Assembly: GCA_015493525.1 (NCBI GenBank) | Contig: WGCY01000033.1 | Location: 1-64,000, forward strand | Reading direction: 5' to 3' | Origin: Bacteroidales bacterium | GTDB lineage: Bacteria > Bacteroidota > Bacteroidia > Bacteroidales > F082 | Length of the DNA: 64,000 nt | Part shown: positions 53,606 to 62,583 of the stretch, one piece after another | Layout: the number at the start of each line of letters is the position of its first letter | How positions within the stretch are numbered: the first letter of the stretch is position 1 | Program-made: the position numbers and the translations under genes | The notes under the pieces: model-generated | Databases searched by the model: none | What the model saw: the letters and a program-made list of their open reading frames with translations, nothing else | Told to the model about the DNA's origin: nothing

Positions 53606-53743
53606 GAGACGGCTTAACCTTTTCGTTCGGTCCCGGCATACGGGCGGGGAACGGAAAGGTTGAAAACCCGAAAATTTTCTGTCTTTACCCGCAGGCCACA
53701 ATTATGAAAACGGACGAATGAAAAGTACCAAAGGCTGTTCCCC

Positions 53744-54508
53744 TTACGACAGCAGAAATCCCCCATCAACTGTCAGCAGGCTTCCGGTGATGAAGCTTCC
53801 GGCATCAGAAGCCAGCAAAAGGGCAATGCCGGCAATTTCTTCCGGTTCGCCCATGCGTCCCAACGGAGAAGTATTTTTAATCTCCTCCATAATTTCCTTG
53901 TTGGTCCACAGTGCAGCACTAAACTTTGTTTTGATAAGCCCCGGGCTGATGGCATTGACACGAATACCGTGTTTTCCCCACTCCTTGGCCTGGCTTTTGG
54001 TCAACATGGAAACAGCGGCTTTGCTGGTGGAATAAATGCCCAATCCCTCCTCAGGAAGTTCGCCTTCCACCGAGCTGATATTGATAATGCTGCCGCCGCC
54101 CCTTTCTTTCATGCTTTGCAGGCACTTGTTGGCCAAGTCCCAGGGAGCTTTTACGTTCACATTCATTATCTGATCAAAAATAGCTTCCGAAGCCTCTTCA
54201 ACAGGGCCAAAAACGGGATTGGTCCCGGCATTGTTTACCAGAATATCCACGCCGCCCAGTTCGGAAACCGTTTTGTCAATCAATGCTTTTCTGTCATCCG
54301 CACTTCCCACATGGCAGGCTATGGCCACAGCTTTCAACCCATCTGCTTTCAAGGCATCCGCCACTTTGTTGCAAGCCTCTTGTTTGCGGCTGCTAATCAC
54401 TACGGTAGCACCCTTTTCGGCAAATGTGCGGGCAATGGCTTCGCCGATGCCTTTGGAAGAGCCGGTGATAATGGCAACCTTGCCCTCTAAACTAAATTTA
54501 TCTTTCAT
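53744..54508 (-). CDS. Short-chain dehydrogenase/reductase (classical SDR)
   Basis: The 254-residue protein has the classical SDR cofactor motif GSSKGIGEAIA, the NNAG motif in ILVNNAGTNP, and the catalytic Ser-Tyr-Lys set (NISSVEG, YSTSKAAV). The C-terminus GSFITGSLLTVDGGF is the usual SDR closure. The residue after the second beta strand (SSRKQE) suggests NADP preference, which is inference. Its start overlaps the CoA ligase stop by 4 bases (ATGA), so it is the last gene of the dehydratase-ligase-SDR operon and probably acts on the same pathway. Confidence 0.9.
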   Translation of the reverse strand: MKDKFSLEGKVAIITGSSKGIGEAIARTFAEKGATVVISSRKQEACNKVADALKADGLKAVAIACHVGSADDRKALIDKTVSELGGVDILVNNAGTNPVFGPVEEASEAIFDQIMNVNVKAPWDLANKCLQSMKERGGGSIINISSVEGELPEEGLGIYSTSKAAVSMLTKSQAKEWGKHGIRVNAISPGLIKTKFSAALWTNKEIMEEIKNTSPLGRMGEPEEIAGIALLLASDAGSFITGSLLTVDGGFLLS

Positions 54509-56169
54509 TTATGGTCAATTTTAAATTCTTCGGCTTGTAACACCCGCCACAAAATCTTACCTGAAGCACTTTTGGGAAGTTTTTCCACAAATTCTATGAC
54601 ACGGGGATATTCATGTCCGGCAAACCGCTTCTTTCCCCATGCTTTAACTTCCTCTGTTGTTATTTTGCCGGCATAACCCTCTTTCAGTACAATACAGACC
54701 TTCACCTCTTCGCCAACCCGCGGGTCGGGAGTGCCGATAATGCAAGCCTCTTTGATGGCGGGATGCCGGTAGTATTCACCCTCTATTGCAGCCGGCCATA
54801 CCTTAAAGCCGGCGCGGTTAATCATACGTTTCAACCGATCAACCATATGAAAATAGCCCTCTTCGTCCATGTAAGCCAAATCGCCCGTCCTGAGCCATGA
54901 CCTGCCATCGATGTTTATAAAAGCTTTTGCCGTTTCTTCGGGTTTGTTCCAGTATTCCCTGAAAACACTTTGGGTGGTCATAATCAGCTCACCTGATTTC
55001 CCCTGCGGCATTTCTTCTCCGGTTTCCGGATGAATGATTTTAGTATCTACATCAAATGACGGGATGCCGAGACACTGGAGTTTGGGCCTGTTTAACGGGT
55101 TGATGTGTGTTCCCGACCCGGCTTCGGTAAGGCCATATCCTTCGACATAGTTGATGTTCATCGACTGTAATTTTTCACCGATAGCTTTGGGCAACGGTGC
55201 GCCACCGCCACCAACAACCATTAGGGAACTTAAGTCTCTGCCGTCAATACCCGTATCCGACAACATATCCACAACCATTGTCGAAATATTAATCCAGTGT
55301 GAGCAGTGATATTTTTCAATGGCCTGAATGGCCGTTTCCCTGTCCCATCTGGAAAGGATAACCATTGTACCGCCGCCATAAACAGGAGCTGTCATGCAAA
55401 AATGCATGCCTGTTACATGAAAGAAAGGTAAAATGGCGAGATGAACAGAAGAGGGTGCCATGGCCAATGAATAATTCGCCCGCAAAGCATTTACATATAT
55501 GCCGGAATGGGTGTGCAAAGCCCCTTTTCGTTCTCCGGTTGTCCCTGAAGTGTACAACAGAACCGCTGCATCATCGGAGCTGACTTCAACATCCGGTGCT
55601 GTGTTTTTCCCGAGCATAATTTCTTTCCAGCTTTGATTTCCAATGCAGGCATCTGTTGTCATTAACAGGGAAGAAGGTACCGGAATCTCCGGATTTTCAG
55701 GGAGATAATCCCCCGGTGTAGTAACGATAATATTTTCTAATGTTGTCTCTTCCTTTATTTTATCAATAAGGGGAACGGCAGCATCCATCAGGACAATGGC
55801 TTTGCTTTCGTTATCGTTAACCAACTGTTTCAGCCCTTCGGCGTTTAACATGGGATCAATTGTTACAGCAATGGCATTGGCCCGCATGATGCCGTAATAA
55901 GCAATGACAAACTGGGGACAATTGGGAAGATAAATGGCAACCCTGTCTCCCTTTTTTATTCCTGCATTACTCAGATAACCGGCAAACGCCAGAATACTTT
56001 CCCATAATTCCCGATAGGATATTCTTTTCCCGTAATAAATAACAGCTGCTTTGTCGGGATATCGTTTTGCAGAAGTTTCTACTGCCTCAAACGCGGGCGT
56101 TTTAGGATAATCAAGTGTTTTAGGCTGATGATCCGGCCATATTTTGTACCAAAGGTGATATCCCGACAT
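54505..56169 (-). CDS. AMP-forming acyl-CoA ligase
   Basis: From the ATG at 56169 the enzyme is 554 residues, opening MSGYHLWYKIWPDHQPKTLDYP. The ANL-superfamily motifs are present: the P-loop LLYTSGTTGERKGALHTHSG, the A5 motif VEGYGLTEAGSG, the A7 motif WLRTGDLAYMDEEGYFH and the catalytic lysine block LPKSASGKILWRVL. The acyl chain specificity cannot be told; 4-hydroxybutyrate or a short-chain acid fits the neighbours. A start at 56193 would overlap the dehydratase gene by 20 bases. The enzyme is linked to the SDR by a 4-base overlap. Confidence 0.9.
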   Translation of the reverse strand: MSGYHLWYKIWPDHQPKTLDYPKTPAFEAVETSAKRYPDKAAVIYYGKRISYRELWESILAFAGYLSNAGIKKGDRVAIYLPNCPQFVIAYYGIMRANAIAVTIDPMLNAEGLKQLVNDNESKAIVLMDAAVPLIDKIKEETTLENIIVTTPGDYLPENPEIPVPSSLLMTTDACIGNQSWKEIMLGKNTAPDVEVSSDDAAVLLYTSGTTGERKGALHTHSGIYVNALRANYSLAMAPSSVHLAILPFFHVTGMHFCMTAPVYGGGTMVILSRWDRETAIQAIEKYHCSHWINISTMVVDMLSDTGIDGRDLSSLMVVGGGGAPLPKAIGEKLQSMNINYVEGYGLTEAGSGTHINPLNRPKLQCLGIPSFDVDTKIIHPETGEEMPQGKSGELIMTTQSVFREYWNKPEETAKAFINIDGRSWLRTGDLAYMDEEGYFHMVDRLKRMINRAGFKVWPAAIEGEYYRHPAIKEACIIGTPDPRVGEEVKVCIVLKEGYAGKITTEEVKAWGKKRFAGHEYPRVIEFVEKLPKSASGKILWRVLQAEEFKIDHK

Positions 56170-56173
56170 CTTC

Positions 56174-57676
56174 TTATTCTTTTTTATTATCAAATTTAAG
56201 GTTCAACCACGGTTCGGTTTTCAAATCCACATCATCATCCATGTCTTTGGCCATACCGCCAAGATATTTGGCCACATTCACACGGGTTTTAAAATCGTAT
56301 TCGAGGCTGAGGGCAATGGCTTCCATAATGGGGGAACCACCGCCGTGTACACCGCCCACAAGCAATTCGGCCGTCATGGCAGAAGTACTCATAATCTCCA
56401 CAAGGTTCCAGATTTTCAGGGACAGTTCCGGCGGGATATTCGGATTCCTCACAATGAACCGCTCCATGTGCTCTTTCAATTCGTCCATGGTAAAACTTTC
56501 CTTAAACGGAAGTGTAGCGGCAATGCCCCCTGCAACTTCTGTCAGCAGGTTAAATTCGTGATAGATAAGTTCTCCCATGAGCTTTCTGCCCACATTGGCA
56601 TAGATGGTATTGGGAAAGAAAGTGCCGCTATCGGTTTTTTTGCCAAAAACGGCAGCAGCCACACCGGCACTGAACGCCAGTTCTGCCGCTCCGGCAAACT
56701 GTGTGAGTTTTTCCCTGACATGGGAAACTTTCACAATGTTATTGGCCTCGGCAGCCAATGCGGTTGTTCCGCACAAGATATCAGAAACGGCCGGTTTACA
56801 TCCCGAATAGCTGTGGCGATGAGAATCGGCGAAAAGCATGGCCAGCCGCCGGCCAAATTCCCATTCACCGGCCATAAACACGCGTTCGTTGGGAACAAAT
56901 ACATTATCAAATATCACTACGGAATCGGAAATACCGGTCAGGCAGATGGGCGGTGCATCTTTGTCATCTTTCTGACGGTGCCACACCGGACGGGTTACCA
57001 GTTTCACGCCTTCCCAGTCGCCGGGAACTGCAAAAGCCACCGCGTAATCTTTGTCGTTTTCCATGAGTGCACGGGTGGGAATTACGAAAATCTCATCCGC
57101 ATACGGTGCCTGGGTTACCGACATCTTAAAACCACTCACCACAATGCCATCTTCCCTTTTTTCCACAATATGGACATAGGCATCCGGATCCTTTTGGTCA
57201 GAAGGCCTTTTCACCCGGTCGCCTTTGCTGTCGGTTTGCGCACAGCATCCAACCAGGTCATTTTCCTGATAGACTTTCATATAATCAACAAAACGCTTGT
57301 GGTAATCGGTACCTTTTGCCTTATCAATTTCGTAAGTACAGATAGACAGAGCACTAATGGCATCATGTCCCATACACCTCTGGATACATCCACCGGCACG
57401 CCGTGCACCCATGCGAATCAGCTTTTGCTTTTCCATAAGGTCGTACGGATCTTGCGGAATATAAGCCCATCGGTTTACCACATCGTTGGTTAAAGGCGAT
57501 TTAGCCGTAGCCAGTTTTTTATATTTTGGGTTCTGCGCCAAATCAAAAGTAATGCTGAGGACATTGATTCCCGGTTTCAATCTCGGGTCATCCCGCCCGA
57601 CTTTTTCATCGCCAATATAAATATTGGGCTTCATTTTGGTCAGCTTCTCTACATATTGCTCTTTAGTCCTTAACAT
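56174..57676 (-). CDS. 4-Hydroxybutyryl-CoA dehydratase / vinylacetyl-CoA isomerase-like flavoprotein
   Basis: The 500-residue protein belongs to the 4-hydroxyphenylacetate 3-monooxygenase fold family. The four ligands for the [4Fe-4S] cluster of the AbfD subgroup are all recognisable: C97 and C101 (GGCIQRCMGHD) and H286 and C293 (DSHRHSYSGCKP), with the spacings of 4 and 7 known from Clostridium aminobutyricum (C99/C103, H292/C299). True monooxygenases lack them. It would dehydrate 4-hydroxybutyryl-CoA to crotonyl-CoA through a ketyl radical. The CoA ligase gene starts 4 bases after its stop. The enzyme is oxygen-sensitive in its known members, which points to an anaerobe. Confidence 0.87.
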   Translation of the reverse strand: MLRTKEQYVEKLTKMKPNIYIGDEKVGRDDPRLKPGINVLSITFDLAQNPKYKKLATAKSPLTNDVVNRWAYIPQDPYDLMEKQKLIRMGARRAGGCIQRCMGHDAISALSICTYEIDKAKGTDYHKRFVDYMKVYQENDLVGCCAQTDSKGDRVKRPSDQKDPDAYVHIVEKREDGIVVSGFKMSVTQAPYADEIFVIPTRALMENDKDYAVAFAVPGDWEGVKLVTRPVWHRQKDDKDAPPICLTGISDSVVIFDNVFVPNERVFMAGEWEFGRRLAMLFADSHRHSYSGCKPAVSDILCGTTALAAEANNIVKVSHVREKLTQFAGAAELAFSAGVAAAVFGKKTDSGTFFPNTIYANVGRKLMGELIYHEFNLLTEVAGGIAATLPFKESFTMDELKEHMERFIVRNPNIPPELSLKIWNLVEIMSTSAMTAELLVGGVHGGGSPIMEAIALSLEYDFKTRVNVAKYLGGMAKDMDDDVDLKTEPWLNLKFDNKKE

Positions 57677-57715
57677 ACTGTCTTTTTTTTAGGTTAAAAT
57701 CATTTTTTATTTCCA

Positions 57716-57723
57716 CAAAACTA
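57716..57723 (-). promoter_or_regulatory. -7 box of the dehydratase operon
   Basis: The minus strand reads TAGTTTTG, matching TAnnTTTG, 40 bases before the start codon of the dehydratase gene. Confidence 0.4.
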
Positions 57724-57863
57724 AGAAAAGGTTGGTAAAATAGCGAAGTAATTGCTTTGCATGCGTAATATTTATGTTGTGTCTAAATTAGCCTGTTTGG
57801 GACAGATTCTTTTCCTTCTTAAATTTTTCAGACCTTTGCAACCGGTTTTAACAAGAAGAAAAA

Positions 57864-58934
57864 ATGAAAATTGCGGCATTGGTTTCGGGAGGTGTGGACA
57901 GTTCAGTATGTGTTCCTTTGCTGAAAAAGCAGGGTTACGACCCGCATATTTTCTACATCCGTATCGGGATGGAAGACGAACCGGCTTTTATGGACTGTCC
58001 GGCGGAAGAAGATATTGAAATCACCACCTGGATTGCCAAAAAATACGGTTGCCGCTTCGATGTGGTCGATTTGCAAAAAGAGTACTGGTCAACGGTGGTG
58101 AAATACACCATGGAAAGTGTGAAACAGGGGCTCACCCCCAACCCGGACGTAATGTGCAACCTACTCATTAAATTCGGTGCGTTCAACGACCGGCACGGAA
58201 AAGATTTCGACCGTATTGCTACAGGACATTACGCCACACGATACGAAACAGAAGAAGGCGCATTTCTCGGTACTGCTGCAGATCGGGTAAAAGACCAGAC
58301 CTATTTCCTTGGGCAAATTGTTCATAACCAATTAGAAAAAGCCATGTTCCCCATTGGCGATTTGCAAAAGAAGGAGGTACGCCGGATGGCCGAAGAGATG
58401 CAACTTCCCAGCGCACACCGCCCTGACAGCCAGGGAATTTGTTTTCTGGGAAAAATAAACTACACCGACTTTATCCGAAAATATGTGGGAGAAAAACCGG
58501 GAGAAATCATAGAACTGGAAACCGGCAAAATACTGGGCGAACACAAAGGCTTCTGGTTTCATACCATTGGGCAGCGGCGCGGCTTACGGCTGGGTGGCGG
58601 GCCCTGGTTTGTGGTGAAAAAAGATATTCAAAAAAATATTGTTTATGTCTCTAATGGTTACGATCCCATCAGCCAGTACGATGACATTATCCCACTGGAA
58701 AACCTGCATTTTTTGAATCCCAACCACGACTATTCCGGCCTGAAAGAGATAAAATTTAAAATCAGGCATCAGCCGGAATTTACTGTTGGCGAATTGGTTC
58801 GCGATGAAAAAGGGATACGGATTGTTTCGGATAAAAAGATTTCGGGTATTGCACCAGGGCAGTTTGCCGTACTTTACGACCGTGAGGAAAGAACCTGCAT
58901 CGGCAGTGGTGTGATTGCCCAAAAAGAAGACTGA
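57864..58934 (+). CDS. mnmA: tRNA-specific 2-thiouridylase MnmA
   Basis: The 356-residue enzyme begins MKIAALVSGGVDSSVC, the PP-loop ATPase motif. The two catalytic cysteines are C98 (TPNPDVMCN) and C193 (DSQGICFLG), and the tRNA-binding block GHYATRYE and the C-terminal beta barrel (FHTIGQRRGL, QFAVLYD) are present. It adds the 2-thio group to U34 of tRNA-Lys, -Glu and -Gln. queG, which also acts on the wobble base, follows 33 bases downstream. Confidence 0.96.
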   Translation: MKIAALVSGGVDSSVCVPLLKKQGYDPHIFYIRIGMEDEPAFMDCPAEEDIEITTWIAKKYGCRFDVVDLQKEYWSTVVKYTMESVKQGLTPNPDVMCNLLIKFGAFNDRHGKDFDRIATGHYATRYETEEGAFLGTAADRVKDQTYFLGQIVHNQLEKAMFPIGDLQKKEVRRMAEEMQLPSAHRPDSQGICFLGKINYTDFIRKYVGEKPGEIIELETGKILGEHKGFWFHTIGQRRGLRLGGGPWFVVKKDIQKNIVYVSNGYDPISQYDDIIPLENLHFLNPNHDYSGLKEIKFKIRHQPEFTVGELVRDEKGIRIVSDKKISGIAPGQFAVLYDREERTCIGSGVIAQKED

Positions 58935-58966
58935 CAGCCCGGTTTTATTATCAAATTTTTGAATCG

Positions 58967-59911
58967 ATGCCACTCCACAGCCTGCAAAAAGCGCAATTGA
59001 GCGACCGGATAAAAGCGGAAGCTAAGAAGCTGGGATTTTTTGCCTGTGGTATTTCCAAAGCCGAATTTCTGGGCCGGGATGCCGCCCGTGTGGAAAAGTG
59101 GCTGGAAAACGGTATGCAGGGCGAAATGCAATATCTGGAACGTAACCGCGAAAAACGTTATGATACCACAAGGCTGGTGGAAAATGCGCAATCGGTTATC
59201 TCGGTACTTTTCAACTATTTTCCGGCAAACGAACTTTCCCCAAAAAGCCACTACAAAATCTCCAAATATGCTTATGGCAAAGATTATCACTACGTGGTAA
59301 AACAACGGTTGGCTCAGCTTTTGGAAACCATCGAATCCATCACCGGAAAACGACAAGCCCGGATTTTTACCGATTCAGCACCCGTTTTGGATCGTGCGGC
59401 AGCCCGGCGGGCAGGATTGGGGTTTACAGGAAAAAATACGGTTCTTATCAACCGGCAGGGTGGCTCCTTTTTCTTCATCGGGCACATTATTCTTGACCTG
59501 GAACTCACACCCGATGGGGAAATCAGGGATAATTTTTGCGGCAGTTGTACAAAATGTATCGATGCTTGTCCCACCCGGGCCCTGTCCGCTTTTGAGCTGG
59601 ATGCCCGCCGATGCATCTCCTACCTTACCATCGAATACCGGGGAGAAAAAATACCGGAAGAGTTCCATGGAAAATGGAAACAATGGATTTTTGGTTGCGA
59701 CATTTGCCAGGATGTCTGTCCGTGGAACAAAAAGGCCACACCGCACAACGAACCGGCATTTCATCCTTCGGAGCTGTTGCTGAACATGCAGAAAACCGAC
59801 TGGGAAAACCTGGACAAACCGACGTTTAAAAAGCTATTCAAAAATACCGCCGTAGAACGTACAGGATTTAAAGGCTTACGCAGAAATATCGATTTCTTAT
59901 CACGAAAATAA
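58967..59911 (+). CDS. queG: Epoxyqueuosine reductase QueG
   Basis: The 314-residue protein has the cobalamin-binding N-terminal domain with the conserved DSAPVLDRAAARRAGLGFTGKNT (Asp of the active site) and a C-terminal pair of [4Fe-4S] motifs, CGSCTKCIDACPTRAL and CDICQDVCPWN. It makes queuosine from epoxyqueuosine in tRNA with GUN anticodons. It is shorter than E. coli QueG (about 380 residues) because the C-terminal HEAT-like part is missing, which is common in Bacteroidota. The pairing with mnmA groups two wobble-base modifiers. Confidence 0.94.
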   Translation: MPLHSLQKAQLSDRIKAEAKKLGFFACGISKAEFLGRDAARVEKWLENGMQGEMQYLERNREKRYDTTRLVENAQSVISVLFNYFPANELSPKSHYKISKYAYGKDYHYVVKQRLAQLLETIESITGKRQARIFTDSAPVLDRAAARRAGLGFTGKNTVLINRQGGSFFFIGHIILDLELTPDGEIRDNFCGSCTKCIDACPTRALSAFELDARRCISYLTIEYRGEKIPEEFHGKWKQWIFGCDICQDVCPWNKKATPHNEPAFHPSELLLNMQKTDWENLDKPTFKKLFKNTAVERTGFKGLRRNIDFLSRK

Positions 59912-60057
59912 CAGAAATCCGGAAATTATTTAATGTTTGGCTTTTGTGTATTGTGATTTTAACCTGTATCTTCGCTCCCGAAGATTTAACCAAAACTTAA
60001 TGTTCTCCATTTTATGCGGTTACATATATTGCCCATCTTCGCAATACAAAAGGGAGT

Positions 60058-60756
60058 ATGAAAAAGGGAAACACAAACTACGCAGATTACAAAATTCTTC
60101 TTGTGGATGATGAGGAGGATATCATTGAATTTCTGTCTTATAACCTGCAAAAAGAAGGCTTTGAAGTGCTGACAGCTTTTGATGGGGAAGAGGCGGTAAA
60201 AATAGCCAGGAAGGAACTTCCCCATTTGATTTTGATGGACATCATGATGCCTAAAATGGATGGCATGACCGCCGTTGAAGAGATCAGAAAAATTCCGGCA
60301 TTGGACAACACTTTTATCATGTTTCTTACGGCACGCGCGGAGGATTATTCACAAATTGCGGGATTTGAAGCCGGGGCGGACGATTATGTTACCAAGCCCA
60401 TAAAACCTAAAATACTCATCAAACGCATCATTGCCCTGCTGCGCCGCTCAAAAAAACCAGACAAGAAAAACACCGCCATCGAAAGGGCCGGTATTCTCAT
60501 CGACCCGCTGCGTTATGTGGTCATAAAAGGAGATAAAACCATCACGCTGCCGCGGAAAGAGTTTGGCGTTCTTTACCTGCTGGCATCGAAACCCAACAAA
60601 GTTTTTCGCCGGGAAGAAATTTTCCATGAAATTTGGGGCGACGATGTGATTGTGGGCAGCCGCACCATTGATGTCCACATCCGGAAAGTCCGTGAAAAAA
60701 TCGGACTGGACAATATCAAGACCATCAAGGGTGTAGGCTATAAATTTGAAGATTAA
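60058..60756 (+). CDS. OmpR/PhoB-family response regulator
   Basis: The 232-residue protein has a receiver domain (1-125) with the acidic pocket VDDEED, the phosphoacceptor D61 (ILMDIMMPKMDG) and K in YVTKPIKPK, and a winged-helix DNA-binding domain (135-232) with the block RTIDVHIRKVREKIG and GVGYKFED. The sensor kinase gene starts 5 bases after its stop. The pair resembles PhoB/PhoR, but phosphate genes are not nearby, so the signal is open. Confidence 0.93.
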   Translation: MKKGNTNYADYKILLVDDEEDIIEFLSYNLQKEGFEVLTAFDGEEAVKIARKELPHLILMDIMMPKMDGMTAVEEIRKIPALDNTFIMFLTARAEDYSQIAGFEAGADDYVTKPIKPKILIKRIIALLRRSKKPDKKNTAIERAGILIDPLRYVVIKGDKTITLPRKEFGVLYLLASKPNKVFRREEIFHEIWGDDVIVGSRTIDVHIRKVREKIGLDNIKTIKGVGYKFED

Positions 60757-60761
60757 AAAAC

Positions 60762-61802
60762 ATGAAACACGCTCCCCGCAATGTGGCCCTGTTGAATGCC
60801 GGCATTATAACGCTGGTCTTTGTCGCTATGTATACCGGCATGGTTTACACCGGAATGCCTTTTCGGATGGTTCATTTGGTGGCGGGAAGCCTGTTGATTT
60901 TCATCGCCGCTTACCTGACAATTTATTATTCGCTCAACCGGTTTATCTACAACCGGATTAAAATTATTTACAAAACCATTGGAAAATGGCATGAGGTGAA
61001 ACGCGGACAACACAAGGACAAAAACCCGGATGATATTTTGGGAATGGTGAACCAGGTAGTGTTGGAATGGCACGATACCCAACAGCAAAAAATTGATGAA
61101 CTGCAAAAAATGGCCGATTACCGCAGGGAGTTTCTCGGCAATGTTTCCCACGAACTGAAAACCCCAATTTTTAACATTCAGGGTTATATCCTTACCCTTC
61201 TTGATGGTGGCCTGAAAGACAAAAACATCAACAAGAAATTTCTTAAAAAGTCGGCAAAGAGTGTGGACAGAATGATAGCCATTGTTCAGGACCTCGAAGA
61301 GATATCACGTTTTGAGTCCGGGGTTATGAACCTGAACGAAACCGTTTTCAATATTAATGAACTTTGCCGTGAAGTAATTGATTTTATGGAAGTTAAAGCC
61401 TTAAAAAATAATACGGAAATAACCATAAAAGAACCGGAGAACAGCCGCATAAACGTTCTGGCTGACAAAGCCCGTATAAAACAGGTGTTGATTAACCTTG
61501 TGGACAATGCCATTAACTACGGACGCGTGGAAAACGGACAGATTACCATCTCTTTTTATGATTTTCATGATACCGTACTGACCGAGGTAAGCGACAACGG
61601 TATTGGTATCTCGGAAGAAAATATCCCACGTATTTTTGAGCGTTTTTACCGCGTGGACAAAAGCCGTTCCCGCGAAAAAGGAGGAACCGGATTGGGCCTT
61701 GCCATTGTGAAACACATCATCGAAGCCCACCGCCAAAGCATCACCGTCCGCAGCAAACCCGACAAGGGGACAACTTTTTCGTTCACGTTAAAAAAGAGCT
61801 GA
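60762..61802 (+). CDS. Sensor histidine kinase (PhoR-like)
   Basis: The 346-residue protein has two close transmembrane helices (about 10-30 and 38-58) with almost no periplasmic part, then a short linker (60-115) and the DHp domain with the phosphoacceptor H130 (NVSHELKTPIFNIQGY). The catalytic ATPase domain shows the N box LVDNAINYG, the G1 box SDNGIGIS, the F box FERFYR and the G2 box KGGTGLGLAIVK. With so little outside the membrane it may sense a signal inside the membrane or cytoplasm. It is paired with the response regulator upstream. Confidence 0.93.
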   Translation: MKHAPRNVALLNAGIITLVFVAMYTGMVYTGMPFRMVHLVAGSLLIFIAAYLTIYYSLNRFIYNRIKIIYKTIGKWHEVKRGQHKDKNPDDILGMVNQVVLEWHDTQQQKIDELQKMADYRREFLGNVSHELKTPIFNIQGYILTLLDGGLKDKNINKKFLKKSAKSVDRMIAIVQDLEEISRFESGVMNLNETVFNINELCREVIDFMEVKALKNNTEITIKEPENSRINVLADKARIKQVLINLVDNAINYGRVENGQITISFYDFHDTVLTEVSDNGIGISEENIPRIFERFYRVDKSRSREKGGTGLGLAIVKHIIEAHRQSITVRSKPDKGTTFSFTLKKS

Positions 61803-61823
61803 AAATGTATATTTAAAAAAATA

Positions 61824-61855
61824 TTTGCATGGACGTGTATTATTTATTATTTTTG
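61824..61855 (+). promoter_or_regulatory. Full-consensus promoter of the toxin-antitoxin pair
   Basis: TTTG at 61824-61827 and TATTTTTG at 61848-61855 are separated by exactly 20 bases, the complete Bacteroidota vegetative consensus. It is the best-matched promoter in the window, and the antitoxin start codon lies 25 bases downstream. Confidence 0.6.
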
Positions 61856-61880
61856 CACGTATGATATAAAGTATTGGATT

Positions 61881-62129
61881 ATGAATACAAAATTGACTTT
61901 AACAATCGAGCAGGCCGTTATTAAAAAGGCGAAAAACTATGCAAAGGAAAAAGGGCGCAGCTTATCGGACATAATAGAAAATTATCTTAAATCAATCACT
62001 ACTGATCAGGAAGTCGATGAAGACATTTCCCCACTTGTAAATTCTTTACGCGGAAGTTTTAAAGCCCCTGAAGATTTTGATTACAAAAAGGAATTATCAA
62101 AGGGATTATCCCAGAAATACAGGGTATGA
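61881..62129 (+). CDS. DUF6364-type antitoxin (VapB-like)
   Basis: The 82-residue protein begins MNTKLTLTIEQAVIKKAKNY, a ribbon-helix-helix-like N-terminus with the AKEKGRSLSDIIENYL helix, typical of DUF6364 antitoxins. The C-terminal half (from about residue 45) is acidic then basic and probably wraps the toxin. Its stop overlaps the PIN toxin start by 4 bases (ATGA), the usual antitoxin-first arrangement. It probably represses its own strong promoter. Confidence 0.87.
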   Translation: MNTKLTLTIEQAVIKKAKNYAKEKGRSLSDIIENYLKSITTDQEVDEDISPLVNSLRGSFKAPEDFDYKKELSKGLSQKYRV

Positions 62130-62545
62130 AAAAAATATTGATTGACACAGATGTAATACTCGACTTTTTCTTCGACAGAAAACCATACGCTGATGATTCA
62201 ACAATAATATTAAGCCTTTGTGAGCATGGGCGCATAACCGGGTTTGTTACACCGGTAATTATTAGCAATATTTACTATTTATTACGCAGGACGGCAAAGC
62301 ATGAGAAAGTCATTGAAAAAATAAAGCAATTATTGACCATCACACATGTTCTAAAAATGGACAGATTTGTCATTGAAAAAGCACTAAATTCAGGGTTCAA
62401 AGACTTTGAAGATGCCTTACAAAATTATGCTGCAATGAATTACGGAGAAATAGAGGTCATTGTTACACGAAATGTGAAAGATTATAAAAAAAGTGAAATT
62501 GGGGTATTGACACCGGAAACTTTTGTGAAATCTTTCACTGATTGA
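62126..62545 (+). CDS. PIN-domain toxin (VapC-like)
   Basis: The 139-residue protein is a single PIN domain: the first acidic residues D7 and D9 in LIDTDVILDFF, a central acidic block KDFEDALQNYAAM, and the C-terminal NVKDY. These are the metal-binding positions of VapC ribonucleases, which cleave tRNA or rRNA. It is translationally coupled to the antitoxin upstream. The local base composition is richer in A and T than the two-component genes next door, in keeping with mobility of such modules. Confidence 0.9.
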   Translation: MKKILIDTDVILDFFFDRKPYADDSTIILSLCEHGRITGFVTPVIISNIYYLLRRTAKHEKVIEKIKQLLTITHVLKMDRFVIEKALNSGFKDFEDALQNYAAMNYGEIEVIVTRNVKDYKKSEIGVLTPETFVKSFTD

Positions 62546-62583
62546 TGTTTATAAATGCAGGCGTTCATGTCTCAATCCCGGGT

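Larger units (their letters stand above)
53391..53743. repeat. Gene-free gap with clustered palindromes
   Basis: No credible gene lies between the transporter and the convergent SDR. The gap holds the 10-3-10 element at 53430-53452, an imperfect GGGGATTT/AATTCCCC palindrome near 53522-53540 and a long hairpin at 53565-53605. Reading frames across it are interrupted or made of palindrome sequence. Confidence 0.6.

Noticed and set aside
53407-53721. 104-codon ORF between the sugar transporter and the SDR
   Set aside because: It reads through the palindrome cluster and has no start context, no family features and no support on either side.
56345-57493. 382-codon plus-strand ORF opposite the dehydratase gene
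   Set aside because: The minus-strand frame encodes a full, motif-complete enzyme. The plus-strand translation is cysteine- and histidine-rich without family features, the usual look of a shadow frame.
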